Positions 38,505 through 51,400 of a stretch of 64,000 nucleotides of DNA are shown piece by piece. The DNA comes from Taenia hydatigena. Lineage: Eukaryota; Platyhelminthes; Cestoda; Cyclophyllidea; Taeniidae. The DNA is taken from assembly GCA_036345935.2 (NCBI GenBank), contig JADWOT020000001.1, positions 25,825,232 through 25,889,231 of the forward strand, in the 5' to 3' direction. A model generated the notes under the pieces. It was not told the DNA's origin and searched no databases. It worked only from the letters and a program-made list of their open reading frames with translations. Position numbers and translations under genes: made by a program. Within the stretch, counting starts at the first letter, position 1; each line of letters starts with the position of its first letter.

Positions 38505-41500
38505 AAGTCATCAAGATCAAAGGTAAAACACACTAAAACCAGATCGCACCAGGGTCTTAGTACAATCGCTTAAGATTATGTTGAATTTGTTGAATTTGTC
38601 GGGGACACCTAACATGATGCTCAAGGTCGTTTGCCTCGATTCGTAGACGGCGTGCTGATTGGTGCAGATTCAAGTTGCCTCACTCGCACAGCTGTGAGTC
38701 GGCTGCGCGGCAACGTTCGCCCTAACCTAATGTCAACTTCATTCTCCGCGCAATACAATCTTTCACGCCCAATGCAATTTTAATTGAACCAGAGTAAACA
38801 ATGTGACCATGTGATCGCAACCTCTCTGATCTGCTTGTTGCATTAATCTCGGAGTCCCCGAAGGTGAACGGACATCTCACACTGGCTATGCAGTAGTCAA
38901 GTAAAGGTGTGCTAACTGCCGAACTTTCCGTCGTATCACATTTCAAAACGCTCAGGAGCTGTGCAGCGTCGCATTTCCTATGCAAATGACTTGCAAGAGG
39001 GTCCATTCTCTTATTGTTGAGTCTTAACATGGAAATGAACGTTGCTTGTTTTATGCAGGCCCAAGGTGACGTGTCAAGAGGACTGGCACCATCGCTTAGC
39101 TAATGTGGGATATTTTGCTAATTTGCTTAGGTTATGAGAAAGCTTGATGAGTCTTCTCGACTTGGAGGTTGAGCACTGCTATCCAGTTACCACTCGTCAC
39201 ATTCGTTTGATTAAGCAGGTATCTGCAACCATAGTGCATCCTATCAATTTGGTTCAATGCAATGACATCGTATTTTCTAGTCAAAACGAGCTTAATTTGT
39301 GCAAGCAGCTTTCGATAGCAGCGCAAATGCGGCTACATTAAACACAAACGGTGATCCCAACGCCATTCATGAGCGTATTCGGTAAGAAATTGCAATTAGT
39401 AATAGTGGTTGTTAGTCAAGTATGCACAATGATATCTACCGCAACAAAAATGAAGTCGAGACTACACTCATAGCATACTTGAGACAAAATTCTTAGCCAT
39501 ATATTTCGGCGTTCCCGTATGTTGCCGTGATCTAAATCGAAAGGGAAGGCTGCGAGGTGAGAACTAACAGATCTTGTTTCCAAACACACTAGACGAGGTG
39601 AATGGAAAGTGGTGAGCAGCAGGATGTAATTGGCATGGAGAATGCATCGTCTCATCATCTTAGCGAAATGAGACATTAAAGCTTGGGGCTTACTTTGCAA
39701 TGCAAAGAAGACGAACTCGTCCCCCTATATGCATCAAAAAGCGAATCGCGGTCGGGCCTACTACAATGTGCGCGGAGAAGAGAATTGTGCTGTTCTGAAT
39801 GAGAAGGCAGGCTAATAAAATGCATTGGGAAGCAAAAATGCAATGTCAAATGCATACGTTAAAGAATGTAGCGCAAACGCTGCAATGCTGATCACTTTGG
39901 AGGTTGGCGATTATTTATGCAGGAAAGAGCCGAGCTGAATTTCTGTCAAAATTTGTGCGATATTACTCCGATGGCCGCAATTGCAAGGAAAGCGCAGATC
40001 GATGCATCCACGTGCTGTGACATCAGAAAGTGAATGACGTAGAGATCTGTCAGTGTAATCCTTCCATTCAGGCACGTCTTCTTTCCTAAAACGTAGCAAT
40101 ATTGTGTCTTCCTACATAGCACTGCATTCGTGGGTACCAAAATAGCAGAACAAGAGCCGCTTCGGTTTTATTAATTGCTACAAATTTTAAATTACTGCGT
40201 GAATTGTCCAGCGTGACAGAGTTCAATGCATCGTTTCAAATCATAAAGCACGATAAAGGAAATGAGAAGGGTGAGGTAAATTTACATCGTGCCAAACACT
40301 TCTGTGACTCTGGAGGCAACAAGTGACAGGTAGATGCATTTGCAGATAACGCATACGAGTCGTTTCATTTTTAGCAGGAAAGAACAGAAAGTGTTTTAAG
40401 CACAATAAACGCACAGTGACCATGATGAAATGTAAAGCTGTATGATGTGCTCATTACAGCCGTCGAAGTACTCCAAATGAAGGAAGGAAGGCAAAGTGCG
40501 TGGAATGTAGACAGTACGTGCTTGTGTGCGCTGCTTCAAAGCGTGACTGAAGTTGACGACGGTACCCAAAGTACCGGAGGCGTAGTGAACAGACCACAGT
40601 CATGGTGTGTTGCACGGTAGCCAGAAGTCACAAGTGTGGTTATGGTTGTCTGAGGTCACCTCAATCTCCACGTCGAAAAGTGTTGATCACTGAGAGGAAC
40701 TCGCGATGCTAATAAGATGTAATTGAAAGACCACACCTGAATCTAAACATTTCAATCCTCCATGTTAACGCCACGACATTGATGAATGTAGGCATATACT
40801 TTGCAAATTAACCTAAGATACTTCCATTTGCCGTAGAGTAGCTTAAATTCCCCTGAAGGCCCAATTGCAGGTTCTCAAAAAATACGCTGACCCCACAATG
40901 TGGCGTTAAAAGGCAAACATTTCATACACTTTTGATTCAGACATTTGTGTTGCCAGCTGTGCTGTATTGATGGGACCAAAAATTGTGCATTCGGTCTTCA
41001 CTTAGTCGATGAGGCTGCATTGTCCCGTTGGAAGAGGCGTCAACTTAGTTTCAGATGATCAGACGGATTGTGGATGGCGTAAATTCCCTTTTGTTATTAC
41101 TTGCTTTAAATGTTCCTTTCATACCATCTGCTAAACTGACACAGTTTTGCGCTTTTAGTCTACCCCGGCAGCTGTCTTGTCACTAGATAGGGTAAAACGT
41201 TAGGAAAGACTTGATTCAAAGGCATGATTGCTTGTGGAAAATCCTTTCTGGCTCGACAACTAGGTACCACATTCAGCCAGGGGCATGAGAAGGCGCATCC
41301 CCGTGCACACGAAAGTAGTGACCTTGTAACCGAAGAAGATTACAATAAAAGTAGATACAAATCCACTAAAGCACAGAGAATGGAGCATTAGATCATGTTT
41401 AAAAGAACAGTCGAAAGATGACCCTGCAACTGGATTCGGAATTGGGCACTGCATCTCTTGTGTTTTCTATGTTCATTCTGCATGACATTGGCGGGATCGG

Positions 41501-44500
41501 GTAGATTCAGCGTGCAGCCTCCTTCGTCTAGTTCTGCTGCTTTGTAAGCCCGAAACAAATTGAATTAGCAAATACTCTTTTAGTTAAGCTCTTTCAAGTT
41601 TCACTCTACTCTGATATGCCTTTGTTTTTGTCATGACAAACTTTGAGTTTTCCATCAACTCGCCATATGATCCAGCGCAGCTCTCAGCTGCGGATACACA
41701 TCAACAGCTCTCCTATTATACGTTAGAGCATAAAACGTCGTGAATGATTTAATGCTAAAAGATTATTTTGTTAAATAAACGCAAAGAAGGAAGTACGCAC
41801 TATTCATGTCATTTCACCTACCTGCCTTACTTTTCGCTGCCTCCATTCCTTTGTGCTACGAATAGAAAGTAGAGCACTGCGGGCACAATATATTTGGCCT
41901 TGTTGAATACAGACCTAAAGGGAAAATATTACCTAAAGAAAGGAATTAATATCTCTGCAATGTTTCAAGTAATCGACAAAGATAAGCACTTCATACTTGC
42001 AACAGTGAGTGCATAGGCGACGAAATAACTGTTCAAGCGTAGAAAGGAAACATGCCATAAATAGCTGAAAGCTATTTAAAGTTAAGGATAGATATAAAGT
42101 GTTTGTACCAAATTTTGACACTGCTGTTCAAAGAAGAGACACAGGAATGAAATGGGAGGCTAAAGCCTCCAAGGAGACATTGCGAGTTCGTATGGTCCTA
42201 TACATTTTTTTACAAGCCATGATCAAGTTGCCCATTTGCTCTAGCACCACAAACAGAGAAAAGACGTAATGCTGTAATGGAGACATGCTGAGTGTCCTGA
42301 GATAAAACGAAAGCCCGTGGGAGGATTTAACTTTGTAGATATCCTGCAGGCATCAAAAGAATTAATGCCTGGTTCAAACTGCAGCACCTGCAAAATATTG
42401 CGTCAAATGTACAATGAGTCGGAGCATACAGTTCTACAATTGGAGGCCTATATCGGAAAATAAGGAATGAGGGGTAACTTTCCATTGTGACCGAGTTCCC
42501 TACCCTTCGTTAGGCAGAAAATGAATGAGACGCCGTGCCACCAAGTAAAGCACGTAAATTGTCACAAAATCAGCGTAGAAAATAGGCATGTTTGTTGAAG
42601 ACCTCTGTTTTGAGCAATGCTTGACGGTGATTAGTGGTAAATAACTCAGTTGACTTACTGGAATGCAACAATAACTCGTTAAACTTGGGCGTAGAATGAG
42701 TGAGGGATACGTAGCGCGTCATTTATGGCACGTGTCGATGCGCAATATTTGAGAAGAGCTTGAGAATAGAGATGGTGGCTAAAGTGTCGGCAGTGGGTGG
42801 GACAAATTGGCACTGTGATGTGTTGCATTAGGAGCTGTTAATGGACGCAGTGAAGTTGTCGCAAGATGTCAACTGCATTCTGTGCCAAAGAGTGTTGATC
42901 ATTGACTTGCATTCGAGCTGATGATTGGGAGTGTTCAAGCGGACTGATCCAAATTTCAAGCACTTGAACACCAACTGTGCTTCTTCGCCTAACCTATTTG
43001 ATCACTTTCAGGCAAGTTGGGACGACTTGCTGCTCTATGATCCATCTACCTTTCAAAAAAAAGAGGTGATGTGCTGCTATTGCTTAAGCCAAATGAACTT
43101 TGGTACATTGATTTTGGCTACGAAATGCGATATTTAAGACATTGGGAAAACTTAATGACTCACCATTTGATAAGTTGGTTTTAGGCTAAGGAAGACTAAT
43201 AAAATTATCCAAAATGTCATGAGATTGACAGGCAGCAGATAAAAAAGCATATCACCTAACCATTTTAAAGTTGCTTACAAAGCGCTACCGGAAGGAAAGC
43301 TTATGCTGTACAGTAGCATGCGTTTTTATCAGTCGTTCTGCATTGAAATTAGTCTACACACCACCAACTCTACTTTACATCGCTTAGCAGCATAGATTTT
43401 GTCCTGTGAAGGTCCTATACCAGTTATAATTTACTGCATGGTTTAAAATCAACACCATTTCGGGGTGAATTTGCAGCAAGTCACCTCGCACGCCATCGAG
43501 CTGTGTAGTATCAACTTCTTTTCTTAATTTCCTTGTATAGCATTCGAAATGTTACATCGTTAGTCAATGTAGATTAGTCTTAGTTATCACAGCGACCGCT
43601 AGAGTCCGCAAAAGTAGAGTTACGGAGCTTTAACTTTTAGCTGTTTTTATTATGTGATTGCGGACAATTTGTCGTTACGTATTGGCATCTTCCACTCACA
43701 GTTAACGCATCAGATCCGGCTTTGCTCCTCGTAGGATTTAATATATGCAATTGTAAATCTGAACTTGAGTGGTAGGATTGCACATTTTTATATTTTCTAT
43801 TCTGTACACCCTTCAAACGAAATCGTATTTAATTTCTGTTACCTGCTTATGCTGAGGGAGTTCAATTTGTGCATGTCGCTCCAATTATGCCCCATTAGAT
43901 TTCATTTTGCAATGTTTAAACTGATTACCGAAACAAGTATTCGGTTGTGCAAATCTTTGAACCAGCATGGCTTATACATCTCGGTATGCCACACCATCTC
44001 ATCTGGCACTCGGTAGAGCAAAATACTAAGAAAGATTTATGTAAAATGAAACTCATTTTAAGCAACGATCTGTCTTTACCCCTATAGCTAGTTGTCAAAT
44101 TTGGCCATTTGCCTCCCCATTCGACATCTGCTTGCATTACTGTTACATAGCAATACATAGCACAGTGAGTAAATGCACCGCACGGCTTTATTGTCCAAGG
44201 TGCACTCATTCCTTGTCTTTAAACATGTTTGCTCTACAACATTTGTATACTCAAGTGATATAACATTCACCACACCTCATTTGGACTTAACCGTTTATGA
44301 GCTAGTTAACACGTGCCTAAGATTTTGATAAGGGACAACCAGGCCAACAGCACCGAAGCCATTGAGCTGGGCGGTTTATTGTAGTCACTAAGCAGACATT
44401 CGCACAACTGAGAAAAACCACGTGTAGGAATAAATTATATCTTTGATTGCACAGCATATGCCACCGTTCTCTATTAGGCGCACTGACCTCACATCCACAT

Positions 44501-47195
44501 CACAAATCCTAGGTGCAGATAACCAGGATCAACACGCCATGACAGCGAGTGCTATTATCTCACGGGGCCTAGTAAGCCGCGCTTACAGAGAGAAGTTGTT
44601 CCACAACAATGCACTTTAGCTAGTGTGGATGATAGTTTGTTATTGTGCTGTGACACCCTTTGGAGTAACTTCGAAGTTTCCTGGTAAACCATTGCAAGTC
44701 GCATGGGATTCGGTTGCGTTAAAGGATGAAAAATCTTCTTTGATAATTTCACTCATGATATCTGACATTTGCGCTCTTCATCTTAATGGTTCTTGCCTTA
44801 TATGATCCTTCTCATGGTACCACTTTAACAAAATTTATTACAGGTCAATGTCCTTAGCTTGTTTATCAGATTTCGATCACGTTTATATCGCTCTGCCATG
44901 AGACGTGTCGGCCATGATGGCTCTCACTGTAACATCATTATTTAATGCAACAGCCTTTGAAAGGTCAAGAAAATAGAGAAATAGAGCAATGTCATTCTTA
45001 CATTGCTATTCCGATTATGCGATGCTTGAATGAAACCTGGTGCCTTCACGTTTCCTCAGTGATAATAACAACAATGAGTAGCTTTAGTAAATATGGTCAT
45101 TTTCAGAATTACGCTCATCAATCAAAGATGCTAAACGAAAGGAAATGCGATGGGTGGCGAAGAACATAACAGAACGGAGTACGCAGTGAGGAATACGTGC
45201 TCGCGCAAGCACATTTGTGTTCGTTGCCATTTCATCTGACCATCAACAGCATCATCTTATTGCTGATATTGCAGTTGGTGTTCTCATTGTTACTTTCGCC
45301 TACCTGCCTTCCTTGCATGTGTTGACCATTGTCTACAGCCCTCGTTGCCTATTGTCGGAATTTATTCTCTTCAATTGCTTAGCTTAACACGTCCTAACAC
45401 TTTCCGACTACCGTCTCTTGCCTCTCACTTTACCTAACTATCCCTCATATCACCAGCATATGGCCTTGCCTCCGATGCGGAAGAGAGCGAGCCTACGCGT
45501 TTACGTAAAGGGTTTCTTTTCGTGACATATGTTACCAAGACATGCGCCGCCACAAATGCACTCCGGTTAACGTCACCTTCTTTCAGCACCCAACGTTGTG
45601 TTGCTGCAAAATTATAAGACTGAGTGCGATGCTGCTCAAATGCTGCTGAGTGTTCGTTGCAAGGCGAATTTGGAATGCCAGTTCACATTCATCTTGTCGT
45701 TTAAGAGCATCGATTTGGTAAGCAAACGCAGAGCATGAATTACCCTTGCAATAGGCAAATCTGTCTGCCCACACAGTGGTATGAATGATAAAAATAAAAC
45801 ATTGAACCAATTATTCTATTTTTGAAGGAAATGGAACCATGTATTTGCAGTTAAGCAAAAAAAGACAATTTTGTCCTGTGTAAATGTAAAGTATTTTGTT
45901 TGTCAGATTTTGGTAGCGCCTAAATCACCTCTTCTGTATGACAAAGTGCATCGCATTCACAGCTCATGGCTTGCTTCACCCCACCGATCAGTACTATCGC
46001 CTTCATTGATGCGTGTGGACATGCGAAATGGCACCTCTGTTATTATTATAAGCCAAAAGGCGCATCTGTTTTGATAGGGCTCACTTCTACCTCGCTTGTT
46101 CTTGCAGAAACCTCCGTGGGGTGCTAAGCTTTGCTTAAGTTTAGTAGCTGCTACATTACAAAGATCTGCACGTTATAATCGCCTCAATATTATGCTTGAT
46201 ACCCGGGTTTCCGTTGAACTATACTTGTCAACTCAAGAAGAATTAGCGTTAGAGCTCGCGCATTTTGACAAGGGCACTGAGTTTAGGGGGAGTCTACTAT
46301 CGTGACATTCTCTATTCATGCAATCCTAACAGCATGTAAAGTAAAGCAGAGTGGACGTGAGTGCTCGCTTTAGTTTGTAGTGAAAACTGAAAATCTCGTT
46401 GCAGCCTGACTGAAACCACGAGGACTAACCTAGCTTCTACCTCCAAAATATTATTATTTATAAATGGCATTGCAAATGTCAAACTTTTTCATCTTCCCCT
46501 CTGTAAACTTAAATTAATACAGTCAGCCAGCTGCTGCGTACCACTGATGTGTATGCACGAATCCGCAAACAGCTCGCATGATCTTTGCGCAACAAGTGGC
46601 AAGATGTAGTCAAGTGTGCTTGTGAGCTTGTTGGCACAGAGCCAAGTATTCCAAAAGCGACGAAATTCAGCAACCCATTCTATGACAAATCCACCCATGA
46701 CATATCGTCCAAGGAGCTACCTGGGCGTGTCTCACCATCAGCAATTAAACTGCAGCGCCAAACAATGCGTCTGCAACGCTTGCTGGTATGCTGTAAGATG
46801 CAGTTCACTAAATGCTTGCTTTTAGAAAATAAGACTGCTTTGGATGCGCACGAACTGTTATTCTATCCAAAGCTACCACAATTCAAAACGGAAGCCAGTT
46901 CTCCCTGAAACACAAAGCAGATGAAAAGCGTCTTCATTAATTAAGCAACACAGGCGATTGCACTGGCATGATAATCTGGAGGCGGGCCAACGTAATCGAT
47001 TTGCAACTACTCTTTTAACAGTGTTATTATTTTCTCATAATTCTTCTAAGGTTTGAAGCCAGGAATTGTTGCACGCAGATCTGCATGCAGTGGGCAACAC
47101 AGTGTTAACATGTTGCGCATAACCAAGTGGCTCAAAGGCAAGTTAATGATTTGAATCTTGCAACACCAAATTAACAGCTATTTCGGAGTCGTTGA
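38505..47195 (-). repeat. Right arm of the perfect inverted repeat
   Basis: Exact reverse complement of the left arm. Unlike the left arm, it continues naturally on both sides: inward into the gene 2 duplicate, whose homology runs on to 38578, and outward at 47196 into the rest of an R1 copy that matches R1a near 10360. This suggests the right arm is the source copy. Confidence 0.92.
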
Positions 47196-48440
47196 TTAAA
47201 AATTTGGTTCAAAATTATTAGGAATCAGTCGGTGAATGGCAGGTGAGAAGGGCTGCGCATCGTGATTGATTGGAGTCACGGTTAAATAAATAGCCACGTG
47301 ATAACAAATGGGTGGCCCGAAATGCGTCACAATGCCTAACGAGCTCCGTAAAAGTGTGTATGCGCATACATTAGCATAAAAATCGAGCGAACAAGCTTAC
47401 GGATTAGTACAGAACAATATATGTCTGTAACAGATTTTGCGAAAATCCTATCGCGTCGCAGTTAAGCAGCAATGTTCAGAATGCTGCGAGGCTCCCACTG
47501 ATTTGGTTTCACTGCTCTCGCACTTCTTCTACTAGCATGCAAGGAACGCACTGCACATTAATTCCTAGTTTGTTTAGTTCTACTAGTTGTTTCCTCAGTA
47601 GCTGTCTCATTGTAATTTCAACACTTCAAATTCAACATACCCTTTTTTAGCACATGTGAGTCGTGAGCCTGGATCTTGATGACTTTGTTAATTTAAAATC
47701 ATCAAACCGCATGCAATTCTTCTAATTTCCAAACTGGTTTTCCCCCAATTAACGGCCCCATAGAAGAAGGCAGCAGAAATTGCGTACATTCAGAACTCAA
47801 CATGAAGCAAACTTGGCTTAGCCCACAAAGCGATGCACTTAACCACGTCTGTCGAGAAAATCATTTTGAGATTCTCTCCATCTACACTATGATGACCACT
47901 ACGGATGTGACGCATTTTGCAGCGTAGTGGGATACCCGCTAAAGTTTGCAGATTAGATGTGTTGTTGCTAATAATCAACTTTTGACGAAGCGCAGCAAAA
48001 GAAGACAGAGACTAGTCCTCACTGGAGGTCTAAAGCAGGCCTTTTACTTGCTATTTGAGTCTTTTCAAATCACCAAAATCAGTTGATACGTGGCTAGAAT
48101 ATTTTCTTACAGGTTGAAACTAGGTAACGAAGATTTTGCCGCCACGAGCGTCAGCGCAGGATGCTGGAACAATGATAAAGTGCCACTTTGGAGGCAACGA
48201 CAGCGGCAACACACCTCAGTACAATGGCATTCATTAACTGCACTACAATCTATCGAATATTTAAGCCGAGGACAAAATTATCAACAGGGGCTCGACGATC
48301 TGATTCAACTGCAAGAAGACATGGTCCTAGGACTAGATCGTCGCCAAACACAAGCACTGAATGAGAGGCATGGAAACAAATGTTATGCTTCCAAACTGAA
48401 CTGTTGGATGGGTAGTCAGCAGAGACAGTAGGCTAAGCAA
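43180..48440 (+). repeat. R1b: second copy of the long duplicated block
   Basis: Collinear with R1a, except that it lacks the R1a insertion and carries an extra piece at about 44940-45830 (the reverse of unit B, 26940-27830). Only the part up to 47195 is mirrored in the left arm. Islands of higher identity with coding-like frames include 46585-46670 (RNKWQDVV and CELVG, near 9065-9150 in R1a), 46231-46280 (EELALELAHFDKGT, near 8720-8765) and 48275-48377. Confidence 0.7.
48090..48431 (+). pseudogene. Open 113-codon stretch at the end of R1b, decayed exon candidate
   Basis: The frame stays open through SAGCWNNDKVPLW, then LTALQSIEYL, then LDDLIQLQED and GLDRRQTQALNER. R1a (11260-11546) keeps recognisable pieces of the same frame (SISAGCWYNDK, RLDDLIQLQED) but with stops. 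Conservation of the peptide-like islands above the flanks suggests descent from a real exon. The composition (many Gln, Arg, Leu) fits a helical or coiled segment. No family is recognised and no start codon or splice sites are clear. Confidence 0.3.
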
Positions 48441-51400
48441 CAGCAGCTGCATTAATGCGGAGATGCTTGAAGACGCTGGAGATGCTGATCAAGAAACGCC
48501 TGTGAGTTTATTATCAAAAAGGGCTACTGAGCTAAATAAATCTGCTGCTAATTCACTCTACTTGGTTAATGCTTGGTAATGGCGTTATTGCCAGAAATCA
48601 ATTCACTTTGGACTTTTATTGAACTGCGCACTACCTGAGCATATGCAGCAATCACGTTTCCTAGTTTTAACGGCATTGCACTACATAAGCGTGTCCACGC
48701 AGCCATTTCTACAGCTGCAGAGCAATAGATCAGGAATCGCAGAAACATGAAGGTAGACTTCGCCTTTGGTCTCAATGTGCAATGTCTCTGCTGTAGGTAG
48801 CATATACGAGGGCACCGCGGTCACAGCAAACCTTGTTGCGCAACACATGGGCAGAGTGTAAGCGATACGATCCTAAACGCATTGTTAAATGGCCTGAGAG
48901 CTAGATGAATGAGTGCACGATGGATACGAGGTGATTTTAAGCCAGTAAAGTTAATATACAGGAGGTGGTTGAGTAAAAGCACAAACGCGTGCGGCAAGAA
49001 ATCATCGGTTGAATACATGATGGGAAGGCCTGCAAAGCTACTGGTAAAATAATGGATCTATGATATCATAATGACAAAACGAATGTAAGGTTTAATAGAA
49101 AAGTTGTGCAGATGAGCAACTGGAGAAGTTTAGCCGGTTAACCTACAAGCACAGGGTCCAAGTATACCGCGTTTAGCATTTATGCTTCCAATTTTTGCAC
49201 ATCCAGATGGTTTGGCCGCCTTTAATGTCATTGCTTCCATTTTTTATCTGAAAGAAGGGCGAATCCAGCGCATTTTAAGAAGTATCCGAAGCTGCCGCAC
49301 TTGCTTTATTAAGACAATGTTTGCGAGTATGGAATTACAAGCATTCGTCAAGCAAATTGCAAGGAGCAGTTGCATTAGCCTCGCCTCTGGTTACCTCACT
49401 CTTAATTTTAAGCAACTTTGATGCTCCACTTTACTGTGGTCAAGAGGTACTTGAATCGAGTGTGATTCACATTGTCTCGACATGAATTGCGAAAATAACC
49501 GAAACCTCATTTGTAATCACTTAGATGAAAGGGATGTCCCGTAAATCAAACAGATTAACCTGATTTGTGTGCAAGAGCAAGAGCAGCTGCGCCATTAATA
49601 AGAGCAAGGTAGACGCAGAGAGTTTCATATAGATGCCAGCTGCTATGCAGCATTGTGATCCAGCAGCCTTCTGGCTGCACTTATGCAAAGAAACATAAAT
49701 GATGCCTTACTCGCAATGCAAAGCTGAAAAATAGGAAAACACAATGTAAAGAAGAACCTACTATTTGTCTTCCTTTATACGGGCTAGAGTACAAGCGCCC
49801 TCACAGCTAAGTTGTGCGGTATTCAACACAAGGCATGAGGCCCTACAGTGTATTGCTGCCTAAGAAGGACACTTTCCCCACTAAAAGTTTTGACTTCAAC
49901 TGCGTTCGAAGAAGATTCTATGTCTTGCTTTCGCTAAGAACCCACCCATTATGAGCAAACTGCCTTTCTACGTCATTGTCAAGTGCTCTTTAAGTCGTCT
50001 GTCCCTAGTCGGCATATAGTTCCTTTGTCAGTCATGCACATACGGCATTCAAGCAGGCTCTGTCATCGAAGATATCTCGGTGTGTCTCAGAGCTGCTCAC
50101 GAGATCGCTAAGGCATCAACTCTTTTCGAGGCAGCGACGTGGAGCCTATCTGCTTAGCGTGCAATAGAACACGCAATACTAAGTTAGTATTTTGCGGTTT
50201 CAGCACTAAAGGGTGCCCTACTTGAAGACGACTAACTCTTGATCCTTCAACCATTGGTCAATGCGCTCATGCCAATGCACACTGCATATCTTAAAATTAA
50301 CATTAATTATGTTGCTGCTAAAATTATTAAAACCGAGCACTTGTTGCTATCACTGCAATATTTTGCACTAAATTGAGTTACATTGATGACATGAGTGTTC
50401 TTCAAGTAGTTGCACTGCTAGAACTAGAACGATTTGCGTCCATTCATCGCTGATTTATGTACTGGTCCTATTCTCGCCTTTAAATTTACAGGTTTGCCTG
50501 CTGCACCAGTGTGTACTATTTCACTCCTTTCATTTTGCAAAAGACATTTTGATGTTAAAAGGAGGCATGATGCTCTGTTTAGCTAGGCATTTCACTAAAC
50601 GATTTAATGGAGGTGTGGAATGCTGGAATGAATAAGTTTTTTACTTCCTCGCCAATCCAACACATACAGTGCGCGATCTCTGCCTAGTCGGAACGCATTT
50701 ACCTTTTAGGCCTTTGCCTCTAAATGGTAAGTCAGCACTTAGAGCCATATTGTGGTAGATCTGATTGTGATGTGATCGAAGAGGGTGGGCTGCACAATGA
50801 AACACGAAACTTTGATGACTTCATGCAGAACTGCTTGCAAAGTTCGTTCCTTTACAGATGGTTCTGTGTTAATTAGTGTATAGTCAGCAAGAATGTTCAT
50901 ATTGCAGCCTGCCATTTTAATCGATCCTTCTAGGCAAATTGAACCGATTCGTACAGTGCACATAATGGGAAGAGAAAGGACTGTTGAAAGTCACAAAAAT
51001 AATGTCAGCTTTAAGGTATTTTAAGAATTTCGACAACTTTCCAGAAATATAGGAATGTTATGATTTGCAAAATAAAGGAAGAGAAGGGGCCTTGAACGAA
51101 TCAACCGTACCATCAAACAGAGATTTTAAGAGCCTCGTAATGAAAATGGGCAGTGATGAACAGTGGACTCCGCCTCTTGCCCTTGCCAGCGGATAAAGTC
51201 TGTTTCCTTTCGAGAGACGCGTTCCTGATCTCATCTGTAAACTACATAATTAACAAGCTCATTTTTTGGTTCAGGAAATGAAAAATCCTCCTACCGGTTA
51301 GAATAAGGTCTCAAGATGAAAGCCTAAAAATGCGATTATTTATTAGAACTAGCATTGGCACATTACATATACAGTAGGGTTTAGACAGTTATGTACCTTC

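Larger units (their letters stand above)
34800..38578. repeat. Segmental duplicate 1 (gene 2 copy)
   Basis: Direct, diverged copy of 59870-63890. Landmarks: CACACAGAGTAG (34810 and 59877), GAAGATACTACAT (35163 and 60131), GGGTCACACTAATG (35180 and 60150), CATTTGGGTGGGTGGGTGC (36197 and 61228), and TTGAATTTGAC.CACACCG (38395 and 63681). Identity by eye is 75-85%, lower across the first Fn3 exon. Confidence 0.8.

Noticed and set aside
25575..47195. The palindrome as a DNA transposon with long terminal inverted repeats
   Set aside because: There is no transposase-like ORF in spacer or arms, no matching target-site duplication at 25574/47196, and the right arm continues in register with older flanking duplicates.
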